A stretch of DNA of 25,151 bases from a virus: IMG/VR virus record IMGVR_UViG_3300027291_000046, positions 1 to 25,151 of that record; one strand, 5' to 3'. How positions within the stretch are numbered: the first letter of the stretch is position 1; every line of letters starts with the position of its first letter. The notes under the pieces are model-generated. The model searched no databases. It was not told the origin of the DNA and saw only the letters and a program-made list of their open reading frames with translations. This document shows, one piece after another, positions 8,370 through 14,695 of the stretch. Made by a program: the position numbers and the translations under genes.

Positions 8370-9005
8370 TTACACTACTGCAAACAGCTTGTCGGCATGG
8401 CCGAAATGTCCTTGTATATTCTTATAACCAAGAGGGTCTAATAACATACTTATCTCTTTGCTAACCGTCTCCATCGTAATTACAGGTAGAAATCGAGAAA
8501 TAGTATCCATTCCCCCAGCAATCACATTTGGTTCATATCCTTCACAGTCTAAACTAATATAATCACACTGCTCTAGTGCTAGTTGGTCAATCGTAAAAGT
8601 TGGGATAAAAGTATCGCCTTTATCAGATACTCTATGAGCACCAACGTTTCTCATATCATTTCTATACATACTTAATAATTTATTAGTCTCACCGAGTGCA
8701 GCATTGATCTTATAGATATTGTCTTTTTGACAATTGTGAGCTAGACAATGGAAGTTAAGTGGGTCTGGTTCGAATGTATATACTCGTTTGAACATATCAG
8801 AAAGTAGTCTTGGGTACATTCCACAATTACCACCAGCTTGAATACAAACCTCAAACTTCTTAACATGATTAAGGATTCCTTGCTTGAGTGGTCCCCAGTC
8901 AGATTTAGGACCATCCCATGCTCCACTATCCTCTGTTATCCAGAGCCAGTTTCTTATTCCTTCTATTTCATCATCTTTAATAGATACTAACTCACTGTAA
9001 TCCAC
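8370..9005 (-). CDS. FkbM-type SAM-dependent methyltransferase
   Basis: A 211-residue protein starting at GTG 9005, which overlaps the upstream TAG (TAGTG) and has GGAG 7 nt before it. The Rossmann methyltransferase core is visible: motif I CIQAGGNCGMY (about 54-63), acidic loop VYTFEPDP (75-82), an N-A-A-L-G-E segment near 101-106, and DYISLDCEGYEPNVI (about 148-162), matching the LD-x-EG signature of the FkbM family. FkbM enzymes methylate hydroxyls on polyketides, sugars and lipids; phage copies are often guessed to modify glycans. Unlike its neighbours it lacks a targeting-like leader, so it may act in the infected cell. The substrate is unknown. Confidence 0.8.
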   Translation of the reverse strand: MDYSELVSIKDDEIEGIRNWLWITEDSGAWDGPKSDWGPLKQGILNHVKKFEVCIQAGGNCGMYPRLLSDMFKRVYTFEPDPLNFHCLAHNCQKDNIYKINAALGETNKLLSMYRNDMRNVGAHRVSDKGDTFIPTFTIDQLALEQCDYISLDCEGYEPNVIAGGMDTISRFLPVITMETVSKEISMLLDPLGYKNIQGHFGHADKLFAVV

Positions 9006-9613
9006 TATTCAACTCCCATTCCAGATCTAACGTCTTTGTATATTTCTCTCGAGTGTGATTCGTTCTTCTTGATCTTACTTGGAAGACCAGCTTTGAATTT
9101 ACCGTAGTTACCACCTGATGCATGGTTACGCATATCTGTACCACTAACACCAGCTTTACGTTCACCAGTATTTGCTACAGAAATTGAATCAAAATGATAC
9201 TCACCATGTGGCTTACCTTTCACTCCATTATACTTATGGAGTAAAGTCTTATACTCTTCTGCTCTATCACTACCACCAGCAATCACTAAATGCTTGGCAC
9301 CGGTCTTAGCAATCTCTGCTGCATGATGCATAATAGTAGGGTGTGCTTTAGAAGCTGTAGAGATAGTTGTATTATCAAGATGTCCAAAAGCACGTTGTAG
9401 ATGCTTTTGTTTTTGTTCTGGAGATAGTGGATTCTTCTTGGCATCATGAGATCCACTTGCTACTACGTGAAGCTGAGCATTATGTTTAGTTGCAAGATCA
9501 TGAGCAGCATTTACATTCTCTTCATGACCACTGGTGATAGGATTCATTCTACCAAATAGTAGAACAGCGGACTTAGCCTTTTCTTCTAATAGAAAACTTA
9601 TAAATGATTTCAT
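9005..9613 (-). CDS. HxGH-type nucleotidyltransferase with capsid-targeting-like leader
   Basis: A 202-residue protein starting MKSFISFLLEEKAKS. The first ten residues match the T4 internal-protein leader pattern, ending L-L-E/E. The enzyme follows at once: AVLLFGRMNPITSGHEENV (16-34) has the (H/T)xGH nucleotide-binding motif as T27-S-G-H30, and GVSGTDMRN (155-163) is the ISxTxxR-like second motif. These belong to the cytidylyl/nicotinamide-mononucleotide adenylyltransferase superfamily. The HLVIAGGSDR segment (108-117) fits the core fold. The substrate could be NMN, a sugar phosphate or a nucleic-acid end, and cannot be decided here. It overlaps the HAD gene by 4 nt (ATGA) and the methyltransferase by 1 nt. 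Confidence 0.82.
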   Translation of the reverse strand: MKSFISFLLEEKAKSAVLLFGRMNPITSGHEENVNAAHDLATKHNAQLHVVASGSHDAKKNPLSPEQKQKHLQRAFGHLDNTTISTASKAHPTIMHHAAEIAKTGAKHLVIAGGSDRAEEYKTLLHKYNGVKGKPHGEYHFDSISVANTGERKAGVSGTDMRNHASGGNYGKFKAGLPSKIKKNESHSREIYKDVRSGMGVE

Positions 9614-10221
9614 CTGCTTGTCGTCTTTGATATTCCATCGCCCTCAACATGGTGAGCATGGAATGATGTGTTTGGATGCTGATCCTTCAACCCTAAGAAG
9701 GAGTGCAGGTTTGTTTTACTATCATCGTACATATGAACATCCTTATACTTATGCTTGGCAACATAACCATGAATCACTTTAGCTTTTTTCTCAGCAGGTA
9801 AAGTATCTTGATTTATATTACCAGCTCTAATCACATGGATGTTCTTCATATTGATACCATGCTTCTTAAATGTATGTAAGAATTTATTCTTATTATCAAA
9901 GTTAGCACGTGCAGTGTTGAAGATAACATGATTGTGAGGATTAGCTGATACTCTCTTTAGGTGATTAACCATATTTGGCATCGGCTTTGATTCTTTATTA
10001 AACTTCTCAGCATTTCTAAACTCACCAAAGTCATAGCTATGACCTTTTGGAAGTTTGTGGTTATTAAACTCTTGATTACTCAAAGTCTTAACTACTTTAC
10101 CTTGTGGATCTTTTACATGGATCTGAGCCGTAGTGTGCATTAATGTATCGTCAATGTCAAAAATGTGAAGAGACTTCTTCTGCGTAGTACCTTCTGATAT
10201 AAATTCTTTAAAGCCGATCAT
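9610..10221 (-). CDS. HAD-family phosphatase with capsid-targeting-like leader
   Basis: A 203-residue protein starting MIGFKEFISEGTTQ; the leader ends I-S-E/G, very close to T4 MKTYQEFIAEA. The HAD motifs are in order: LHIFDIDDTLMHT (18-30, nucleophile D22, acid D24), VIFNTARAN (99-107, T103), a Lys around 145-148, and VHMYDDSKTNL (162-172, D166/D167). The arrangement recalls the 3'-phosphatase domain of T4 polynucleotide kinase (PseT) and similar phage HAD enzymes, but there is no kinase domain. Adjacent ligase-like and nucleotidyltransferase genes, each overlapping by 1 to 4 nt, suggest a nucleic-acid end-processing role. The substrate is inferred. Confidence 0.82.
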   Translation of the reverse strand: MIGFKEFISEGTTQKKSLHIFDIDDTLMHTTAQIHVKDPQGKVVKTLSNQEFNNHKLPKGHSYDFGEFRNAEKFNKESKPMPNMVNHLKRVSANPHNHVIFNTARANFDNKNKFLHTFKKHGINMKNIHVIRAGNINQDTLPAEKKAKVIHGYVAKHKYKDVHMYDDSKTNLHSFLGLKDQHPNTSFHAHHVEGDGISKTTSR

Positions 10222-11411
10222 TATTGTCTCGCTGCAAAGTTTTGTCTACTAAATTCTGCTCTATCAACAACCTTAGTTGGTCTATTATTTATTACTGCAA
10301 CATATCCCTCTGGTTTAGAAGGCTGGCCATTAATTGTTGTATTGAACATAGGACTAGCTGCCATAGCATGATTATGCACATCCTTGGCCTGCTGTAGGTG
10401 ATGATGAATTTGAAATACTTTATCGATAGTATCAGAGTGACCTCTAAGAGTACCAAGTTGGTTATTCATTGCCAGAGTCTTACGATCAATAGCTCCTTGC
10501 GTCTTTACCTTGGCTATTTCTTTTTGATGCTGACTTTGTACATGATCATATAGATCAGTAGCATTAGGAGTAGTGCCATCTCTAACTGTCTTGTTAATAT
10601 ATGTCTTAATATGATCTAGGTGAGGTTCCACCTTCTTGTAATCCTCTGGCTTCATACTTCTATGAAGCTCATCTGCCTGAGCCATGTGTTCTTGAAAGTC
10701 TGCCTGACGAGCGGGGTTGTAATCTGCCTTCGTCGAATCAAACTTATTGTTAATTACATGCACATCCGGATGTTCATTAAAGTGTGAAAGATCAGGATCG
10801 TAGTCTGCTTTCATTGTTTCAAAGTTACCACCCTTGTACCCAGTATGAACTGCAATACCAAATTGAGATTGAGCTACTTTCTGACCTTCTTCTGAATTAG
10901 CAGGTGCATGATACTCAACTAGGTTTGGTTTAAAGCTATGAACTTTACCATTAGTATTTACATCACCGTGTGGATTGGTATCAGAGTTGATACCAGCATG
11001 CATTACATCACCCTGAAATATTCCTGTCTTAGGAGTTACCTTTGGGAGATGATATAGTGCAAGATTTAACTTGTTGACAAGACCTGGAGCATGTCCATGA
11101 TTCTTTTGAACATCATCGTAATCATAATTTAACTTAGGCTCTTTGTTGAAAGCTGATTTGGTAGCAACAAAGAACTGACCTGTTGCTGGATGATGACCAA
11201 ATACAATAGAAGGACTTCCATCCATCTTTTCATACAAAGCTGCACCACCCTTTTGACCTGTTAGTGTTTTATGTACTGCATTCAATGTATTCTTTGCATG
11301 CTGATATCCTTCAGCACCAGCATTAAGTACATGATCTTCTGCATGCTCAAGGTGAGTCAGCTTCTCTTCGTTAGCAGCTGATTCTTTCAGCAATGTGAAT
11401 ATATGACGCAT
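10221..11411 (-). CDS. Predicted ligase-like (KxDG) nucleotidyltransferase with capsid-targeting-like leader
   Basis: A 396-residue protein starting MRHIFTLLKESAANEE; the leader ends L-K-E/S. Residues 58-70 read ALYEKMDGSPSIV, matching motif I (KxDG) of ATP-dependent DNA/RNA ligases and capping enzymes, with K62 as the expected AMP-accepting lysine. FVATKSAFNK (81-90) and GIFQGDVMHAG (130-140, motif III-like F-x-G-D) follow, then FGIAVHTGYKG (184-194, possible motif IV). A C-terminal VINNRPTKVVDRAEF could hold motif V. The length suits a small RNA ligase plus an extra helical domain (about 240-340). I believe related proteins in marine phages are filed as a domain of unknown function. It abuts the nuclease-like gene and overlaps the HAD gene by one base. 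Confidence 0.65.
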   Translation of the reverse strand: MRHIFTLLKESAANEEKLTHLEHAEDHVLNAGAEGYQHAKNTLNAVHKTLTGQKGGAALYEKMDGSPSIVFGHHPATGQFFVATKSAFNKEPKLNYDYDDVQKNHGHAPGLVNKLNLALYHLPKVTPKTGIFQGDVMHAGINSDTNPHGDVNTNGKVHSFKPNLVEYHAPANSEEGQKVAQSQFGIAVHTGYKGGNFETMKADYDPDLSHFNEHPDVHVINNKFDSTKADYNPARQADFQEHMAQADELHRSMKPEDYKKVEPHLDHIKTYINKTVRDGTTPNATDLYDHVQSQHQKEIAKVKTQGAIDRKTLAMNNQLGTLRGHSDTIDKVFQIHHHLQQAKDVHNHAMAASPMFNTTINGQPSKPEGYVAVINNRPTKVVDRAEFSRQNFAARQ

Positions 11412-12377
11412 TTAGTGTCCTAAGGTCTTTTTAAATGATTCTAGATGCTCATCATTATCAAGGTTTACATGGCTTGGAGCAAGACCTGCTTTACCTGCAG
11501 GTTGGAACATTACTGTACGATGGGATGGGTTGTCGGTCTTTTGACGTACAGTCCACTTTCCTTTTCCAGACATTCTTGGAAGACCATGGCCTGTAACATC
11601 TTTACTACCGACTCTATATGTACCGTGACCTTCTCCAACTTGTAGTACATGAACTCCGTGATCTTTTAAATATGATTCAGCTGGACCTAAGTTTGAATGG
11701 TCTTTATAAACATTCTGTGCTTTACCTTTTGCTGACTTCTTTATCTGACCTTCTTTATCAGGATTGTGGTGAGTATTGAGATGATCTATAATTCCAGCAT
11801 CTTCAATTTCTTTAGCATATCTAGGCCTTAGTTGTTTTGCCTTGTCCGGAATATGCCAACCTCCTTTTTTTGGATCGTGGTGGATTGTCAATTGGCCAAA
11901 AGCTGCCTTAGTGTTGAGCTTGACTTCACCAGAATGAACTGTACCAATAATCGAACCCTGATGTACTTCTTTTTTCTTTTTGTTTAGAATAGGCACATCA
12001 GTACCAGCAGAAGATCCTGCTGGCTTATGTCCTTCTGGAACAAGACCATGCTGCTTAAATCGGTTGAAGGTGTGCTCTTCATATTCATGACCTTTGTTAA
12101 CGACCTTTGTTCCAGGTTTATTCAACTTACTCAAAGGCACCCTCATCTTCTCACTAGATCCAACTTTTGATACAGTGGCTGAATGATTGCCATCTTCTTC
12201 GTGGTGTGCATGAAGAACTACAGACTCCCCTGAACCAGCAAGAGTATGAGTTCCTTGTTCGGAATGTTTAGATCCACCAGGTAGATATGGTTTAATGTAA
12301 CTATCAACATGCCTGTTAACTTTAAGACCAGATCCTGCAATAGTTGCTTCTTTTAAGAAAGTTATAAATGTTTTCAT
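11412..12377 (-). CDS. Predicted PD-(D/E)XK nuclease with capsid-targeting-like leader
   Basis: A 321-residue protein starting MKTFITFLKEATIAGSG; the leader ends L-K-E/A and is the best match in the window to T4 MKTYQEFIAEA. In the middle, HEYEEHTFNRFKQHG (97-111), AGTDVPIL (124-131) and HSGEVKLNTKAAFGQ (148-162) give E98/E101, D127, E151-x-K153 and Q162. This is the order and spacing of a PD-(D/E)XK catalytic core with a type-II-restriction-like Q. The flanks are Lys/His/Gly-rich and probably bind DNA. The stop is directly followed by the ligase-like start (TAAATG). A CATAAATA box lies upstream. The catalytic call is motif-based and should be tested structurally. Confidence 0.62.
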   Translation of the reverse strand: MKTFITFLKEATIAGSGLKVNRHVDSYIKPYLPGGSKHSEQGTHTLAGSGESVVLHAHHEEDGNHSATVSKVGSSEKMRVPLSKLNKPGTKVVNKGHEYEEHTFNRFKQHGLVPEGHKPAGSSAGTDVPILNKKKKEVHQGSIIGTVHSGEVKLNTKAAFGQLTIHHDPKKGGWHIPDKAKQLRPRYAKEIEDAGIIDHLNTHHNPDKEGQIKKSAKGKAQNVYKDHSNLGPAESYLKDHGVHVLQVGEGHGTYRVGSKDVTGHGLPRMSGKGKWTVRQKTDNPSHRTVMFQPAGKAGLAPSHVNLDNDEHLESFKKTLGH

Positions 12378-12420
12378 TCGGTTACCAATCGTCGTCGTTG
12401 AGTTATATTCACAATCTATG

Positions 12421-12428
12421 ATTATTTA
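12421..12428 (-). promoter_or_regulatory. Possible late promoter (TATAAATA with one mismatch)
   Basis: The minus strand reads ACATAAATAAT here; its box differs from TATAAATA at the first base only. It lies just downstream of a terminator and 45 to 50 nt before the nuclease-like gene start at 12377, where a promoter for the cargo cassette would be expected. The box edges are accurate to within two bases. Confidence 0.45.
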
Positions 12429-12447
12429 TGTCATAATATAATACGAA

Positions 12448-12469
12448 GAAACCCACCGAAGTGGGTTTC
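12448..12469 (-). terminator. Hairpin terminator with UUCG loop
   Basis: On the minus strand, GAAACCCAC, loop TTCG, GTGGGTTTC: nine perfect pairs closed by the very stable UUCG tetraloop, followed by T-rich sequence (TTCGTATTATATT). It lies after the 131-residue gene and before the late-promoter-like box of the nuclease-like gene, separating the two transcription units. Confidence 0.8.
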
Positions 12470-12491
12470 CTGATCTCATGAAGCTTCTTCT

Positions 12492-12887
12492 TTAATCGTC
12501 TAAACTTAGGTGCTTCAAACCTGAAGTAGCCTGCTTTAGTACTTTAGCATGAACCTCTGGAGGAAGAGTAGGATGTGCTTGCTTCAAATCTCTCTTAATA
12601 TCCTTTGCGGTAGGATCAAGGTTTCTCTTGCTAGCTGGATTAGAAACAAAGTTAATTTTATGACCATCCATCTTACCGTGAAACTTGATATTACCTGGAT
12701 CTTCATTGTGATGAGTCATGGTTAAATGGCTACTACCACTATTGTGAAGAACTCTATGAGTTATATCTCCATCACTACTGAAACGAACACTACCTTCTTT
12801 AGCAGCCTCTTCTAAAGATCTCATCCCAATGGTTTTAGTCTTCTTTTCGTGTATTGAAATGTACTGTGAGTACTTATCGATTGACAT
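12492..12887 (-). CDS. Hypothetical late protein, 131 residues
   Basis: The start is ATG 12887 (MSIDKYSQYISIHEKK), with AAGGAG 6 nt upstream; a TTG 15 nt earlier in the same frame is not needed. The protein has a polar His-rich middle (SSHLTMTHHNEDPGNIKFHG) and a Lys-rich helical C-terminus (AKDIKRDLKQAHPTLPPEVH). The N-terminus has possible L/I-x-E sites (SIHE, SLEE), but the leader fits the capsid-targeting pattern less well than its neighbours. A perfect TATAAATA box lies about 40 nt upstream and a strong terminator just downstream, so it appears to be a single-gene late unit. I do not recognise the family. Confidence 0.6.
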   Translation of the reverse strand: MSIDKYSQYISIHEKKTKTIGMRSLEEAAKEGSVRFSSDGDITHRVLHNSGSSHLTMTHHNEDPGNIKFHGKMDGHKINFVSNPASKRNLDPTAKDIKRDLKQAHPTLPPEVHAKVLKQATSGLKHLSLDD

Positions 12888-12925
12888 TCTTTTCTCCTTC
12901 AAATGCGACTTATTCAGTAATATAC

Positions 12926-12933
12926 TATTTATA
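12926..12933 (-). promoter_or_regulatory. T4-type late promoter (TATAAATA)
   Basis: Exact late-promoter box on the minus strand, 3 bp beyond the clpP stop and about 40 nt ahead of the start at 12887. No -35 hexamer is seen at 17 nt. It marks the switch from the replication block to the late block. Confidence 0.68.
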
Positions 12934-12935
12934 AG

Positions 12936-13490
12936 TTAGAAAATTGCGTCCGCTACACCCAAATCTACACATTCCTGCGCAGTTAACCAAACATCTGATG
13001 GTGGCAGCAGCTTTCGCTTAATCACCTTCTCATCCATTGAACAGCTATCTTTTACAATATCCAGCATACGCTGTTTAATATACTTCGTCTCTTTTTCATA
13101 TGCCTTAGCATCATGCTCTTTACCTTCATAATAGGTAGAGAACTGGTGGCACATAACGCTTGTGTTTTTAGTAACTCTACGACGACCTTTGGTACCAGTA
13201 ATGAATATCAAGAATGCAGCACTCATTAGTGAGCCTACACCAATTGTTGCAACAGGTATCTTACTAGCCTTGATCATATCAATCAAACCAAAAGCACTAT
13301 AAAGATCCCCACCAGGACTATTAATTACAAGAGTAAGTTCTTTACGTTTACCTTCGCAATTTTCAGCCATAATCCATCTAATACAATCACCTATGTTATC
13401 ATCGTTAATTTCACTAGAGAGATAAAATGTGCCACTCTCATATAGTACCATGTCGATACTATCCAATACATTTGAAGCTTCACTAGTCAT
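12936..13490 (-). CDS. clpP: ClpP-like serine peptidase
   Basis: A 184-residue protein; start ATG 13490 (MTSEASNVLD), with TAGGA 5 nt upstream. The longer frame would run 15 codons further and lacks a better ribosome site. ClpP-fold features: TFYLSSEINDDN (21-32), LVINSPGGDLYSAFGLIDMI (54-73), GVGSLMSAAFLIFITGTKGR (84-103) with the likely nucleophile in the S-L-M-S segment (S90, or S87), SVMCHQFSTYYEG (111-123) with H115, and LPPSDVWLTAQECVDLGVAD (162-181) with D166. The serine motif is unlike the usual A-A-S-M-G, so the nucleophile is not certain. Phage ClpP-like enzymes may work with host Clp ATPases or act as prohead-type peptidases. It follows the secreted peptidase gene by 10 nt. Confidence 0.82.
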   Translation of the reverse strand: MTSEASNVLDSIDMVLYESGTFYLSSEINDDNIGDCIRWIMAENCEGKRKELTLVINSPGGDLYSAFGLIDMIKASKIPVATIGVGSLMSAAFLIFITGTKGRRRVTKNTSVMCHQFSTYYEGKEHDAKAYEKETKYIKQRMLDIVKDSCSMDEKVIKRKLLPPSDVWLTAQECVDLGVADAIF

Positions 13491-13500
13491 AAAATTCCTA

Positions 13501-13983
13501 TCAAGGAGGGCAGTTAATAGTCTTAGCAGCGTCAACTACAACCTTATCGCTACTACCTTGTTTACGAAGGTACGAAGCTTGAAGGTCATATGCTTCACGT
13601 TCCTTCTTATACCAAACATCACAGGTTCTAGTACTACCCTGTCTTACATACTGAACATGATGTACCATCTCGTGGAAAATAATGGATCTCCACAAAGGGT
13701 GCTTTGCATCATAATCTTCATCAAAATATATCGCACCATCTTTATATATGGCGGTTACAGTATCACACTTAGGTGCACCTTCGCAGTATAGTGCTTGTAG
13801 ATCTTTCTCGTTAAGTGAGTACATACGCGGCATAGGAACAGAGCCTTCATACTTCATCATCTTCTTGGCTTCTTCCAATAACGATATCATCGCAGGGGAA
13901 GGAGTAATAGTATACTGCGTCTTAGGAGCAGCAACTGCCAGCGTAGATATACATAATAAAATAGTAACTAAAAGGCGTGTCAT
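13501..13983 (-). CDS. Secreted zinc metallopeptidase-like protein (HExxH)
   Basis: The start is set at ATG 13983 because it gives a clear signal peptide (MTRLLVTILLCISTLAVAAP, likely cut after an Ala at 18-19); the frame is open 75 nt further but that region is promoter. The mature part of about 140 residues has IIFHEMVHHVQYV (101-113) with zinc ligands H104 and H108 and catalytic E105. E130 in KEREAYDLQASYL is a likely third ligand, giving a gluzincin pattern. Four Cys (67, 73, 121, 158) could form disulfides, consistent with periplasmic export. A sigma-70 promoter lies just upstream. Possible roles are envelope modification, superinfection exclusion or lysis; none is shown by the sequence. 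Confidence 0.75.
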   Translation of the reverse strand: MTRLLVTILLCISTLAVAAPKTQYTITPSPAMISLLEEAKKMMKYEGSVPMPRMYSLNEKDLQALYCEGAPKCDTVTAIYKDGAIYFDEDYDAKHPLWRSIIFHEMVHHVQYVRQGSTRTCDVWYKKEREAYDLQASYLRKQGSSDKVVVDAAKTINCPP

Positions 13984-14013
13984 AGATATTCCCAATGAGT
14001 TGTCAGTATTATA

Positions 14014-14042
14014 ATTATACGGGAATGGTGAAAAAAGGTCAA
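14014..14042 (-). promoter_or_regulatory. Sigma-70-type promoter of the secreted peptidase gene
   Basis: Minus strand: TTGACC (14042-14037), 17-nt spacer, TATAAT (14019-14014). The expected start point is near 14007, giving a leader of about 24 nt before ATG 13983. The match is near-consensus and suggests early transcription by unmodified host polymerase. Confidence 0.78.
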
Positions 14043-14076
14043 CGGTTAAACACCGCATAGAACGTGGTATTTATTA

Positions 14077-14526
14077 TTATTCGAACTGCAATCTACCAGT
14101 CGCATAACACTCAGAAAGGAAGTCGTGATAAAGGTCTTCATCAATACTAAACGCTTCTTTTTCCCACGGTTGATCACTGTATTTGACATTACGATACCGC
14201 TTACCCATCCACACATCAACAATATCATCTTTTACATATATTATCTTGAGCTCTTTTTGAACGTACTGTTTGACATGGACTATCTCGTGAGCTAATGTGA
14301 TTAGAGCTAACTCAAGTGACATTCCTTTCTTGAGTTCAATTAAATACTTAGAAGCACTCACTCTTTCACATGATCCATCAGAGTCCATTGAATCATATCC
14401 GATGATATCAATTTGAAGTTTTGATCGTTTATCTGATGGAATAAGCTGTTGAAGATAGAAGTCAGCAGCTTCACGGATATATCTAATCAGTGTCCTGTCT
14501 TTGAACTTTCTTGTCTTTATTTTCAT
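14077..14526 (-). CDS. Putative zinc metallopeptidase-like protein (HExxH), cytoplasmic
   Basis: A 149-residue protein without a signal peptide. ALITLAHEIVHVKQYVQKEL (74-93) holds H80-E81-x-x-H84. PWEKEAFSIDEDLYHDF (120-136) supplies E124 as a plausible third ligand, a layout seen in SprT-like and related minimal gluzincins of phages. The N-terminus is basic and helical (RTLIRYIREAADFYLQQL). The start at 14526 overlaps the small membrane-protein gene by 44 nt and has a weak ribosome site, so the exact start is uncertain. It precedes the secreted HExxH protein, but the two show little similarity outside the zinc motif and are probably not recent duplicates. Confidence 0.68.
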   Translation of the reverse strand: MKIKTRKFKDRTLIRYIREAADFYLQQLIPSDKRSKLQIDIIGYDSMDSDGSCERVSASKYLIELKKGMSLELALITLAHEIVHVKQYVQKELKIIYVKDDIVDVWMGKRYRNVKYSDQPWEKEAFSIDEDLYHDFLSECYATGRLQFE

Positions 14527-14695
14527 TTTGTGCTTTGATTTCTCGCATTGCTAAAATTACATCAACAGGAAGGTCAAACAATTTCCTTAGATAGACATAA
14601 GCTGTCTTAACAGTTAATAGAATTATTGAGAGGAATAATACCCATGTAAAGTTTATTAGGAAGCCGATCATATTAACTAAATGTGCTAAACGCAT
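14483..14695 (-). CDS. Small membrane protein, 70 residues
   Basis: The start at ATG 14695 overlaps the gp41 gene end by 23 nt; an internal ATG (residue 9, MIGFLINFTW) is an alternative. One long hydrophobic segment (IGFLINFTWVLFLSIILLTVKT, about 10-31, shown here only as evidence of a membrane span) could form one or two short helices. A charged tail follows (MREIKAQNENKDKKVQRQDT). No family is recognised. A membrane anchor or small regulator is all that can be said. Confidence 0.5.
   Translation of the reverse strand: MRLAHLVNMIGFLINFTWVLFLSIILLTVKTAYVYLRKLFDLPVDVILAMREIKAQNENKDKKVQRQDTD

Noticed and set aside
13984-14058. Longer N-terminus for the secreted peptidase
   Set aside because: The extension would cover the TTGACC-17-TATAAT promoter and put the signal peptide in the interior; the internal ATG is far better.
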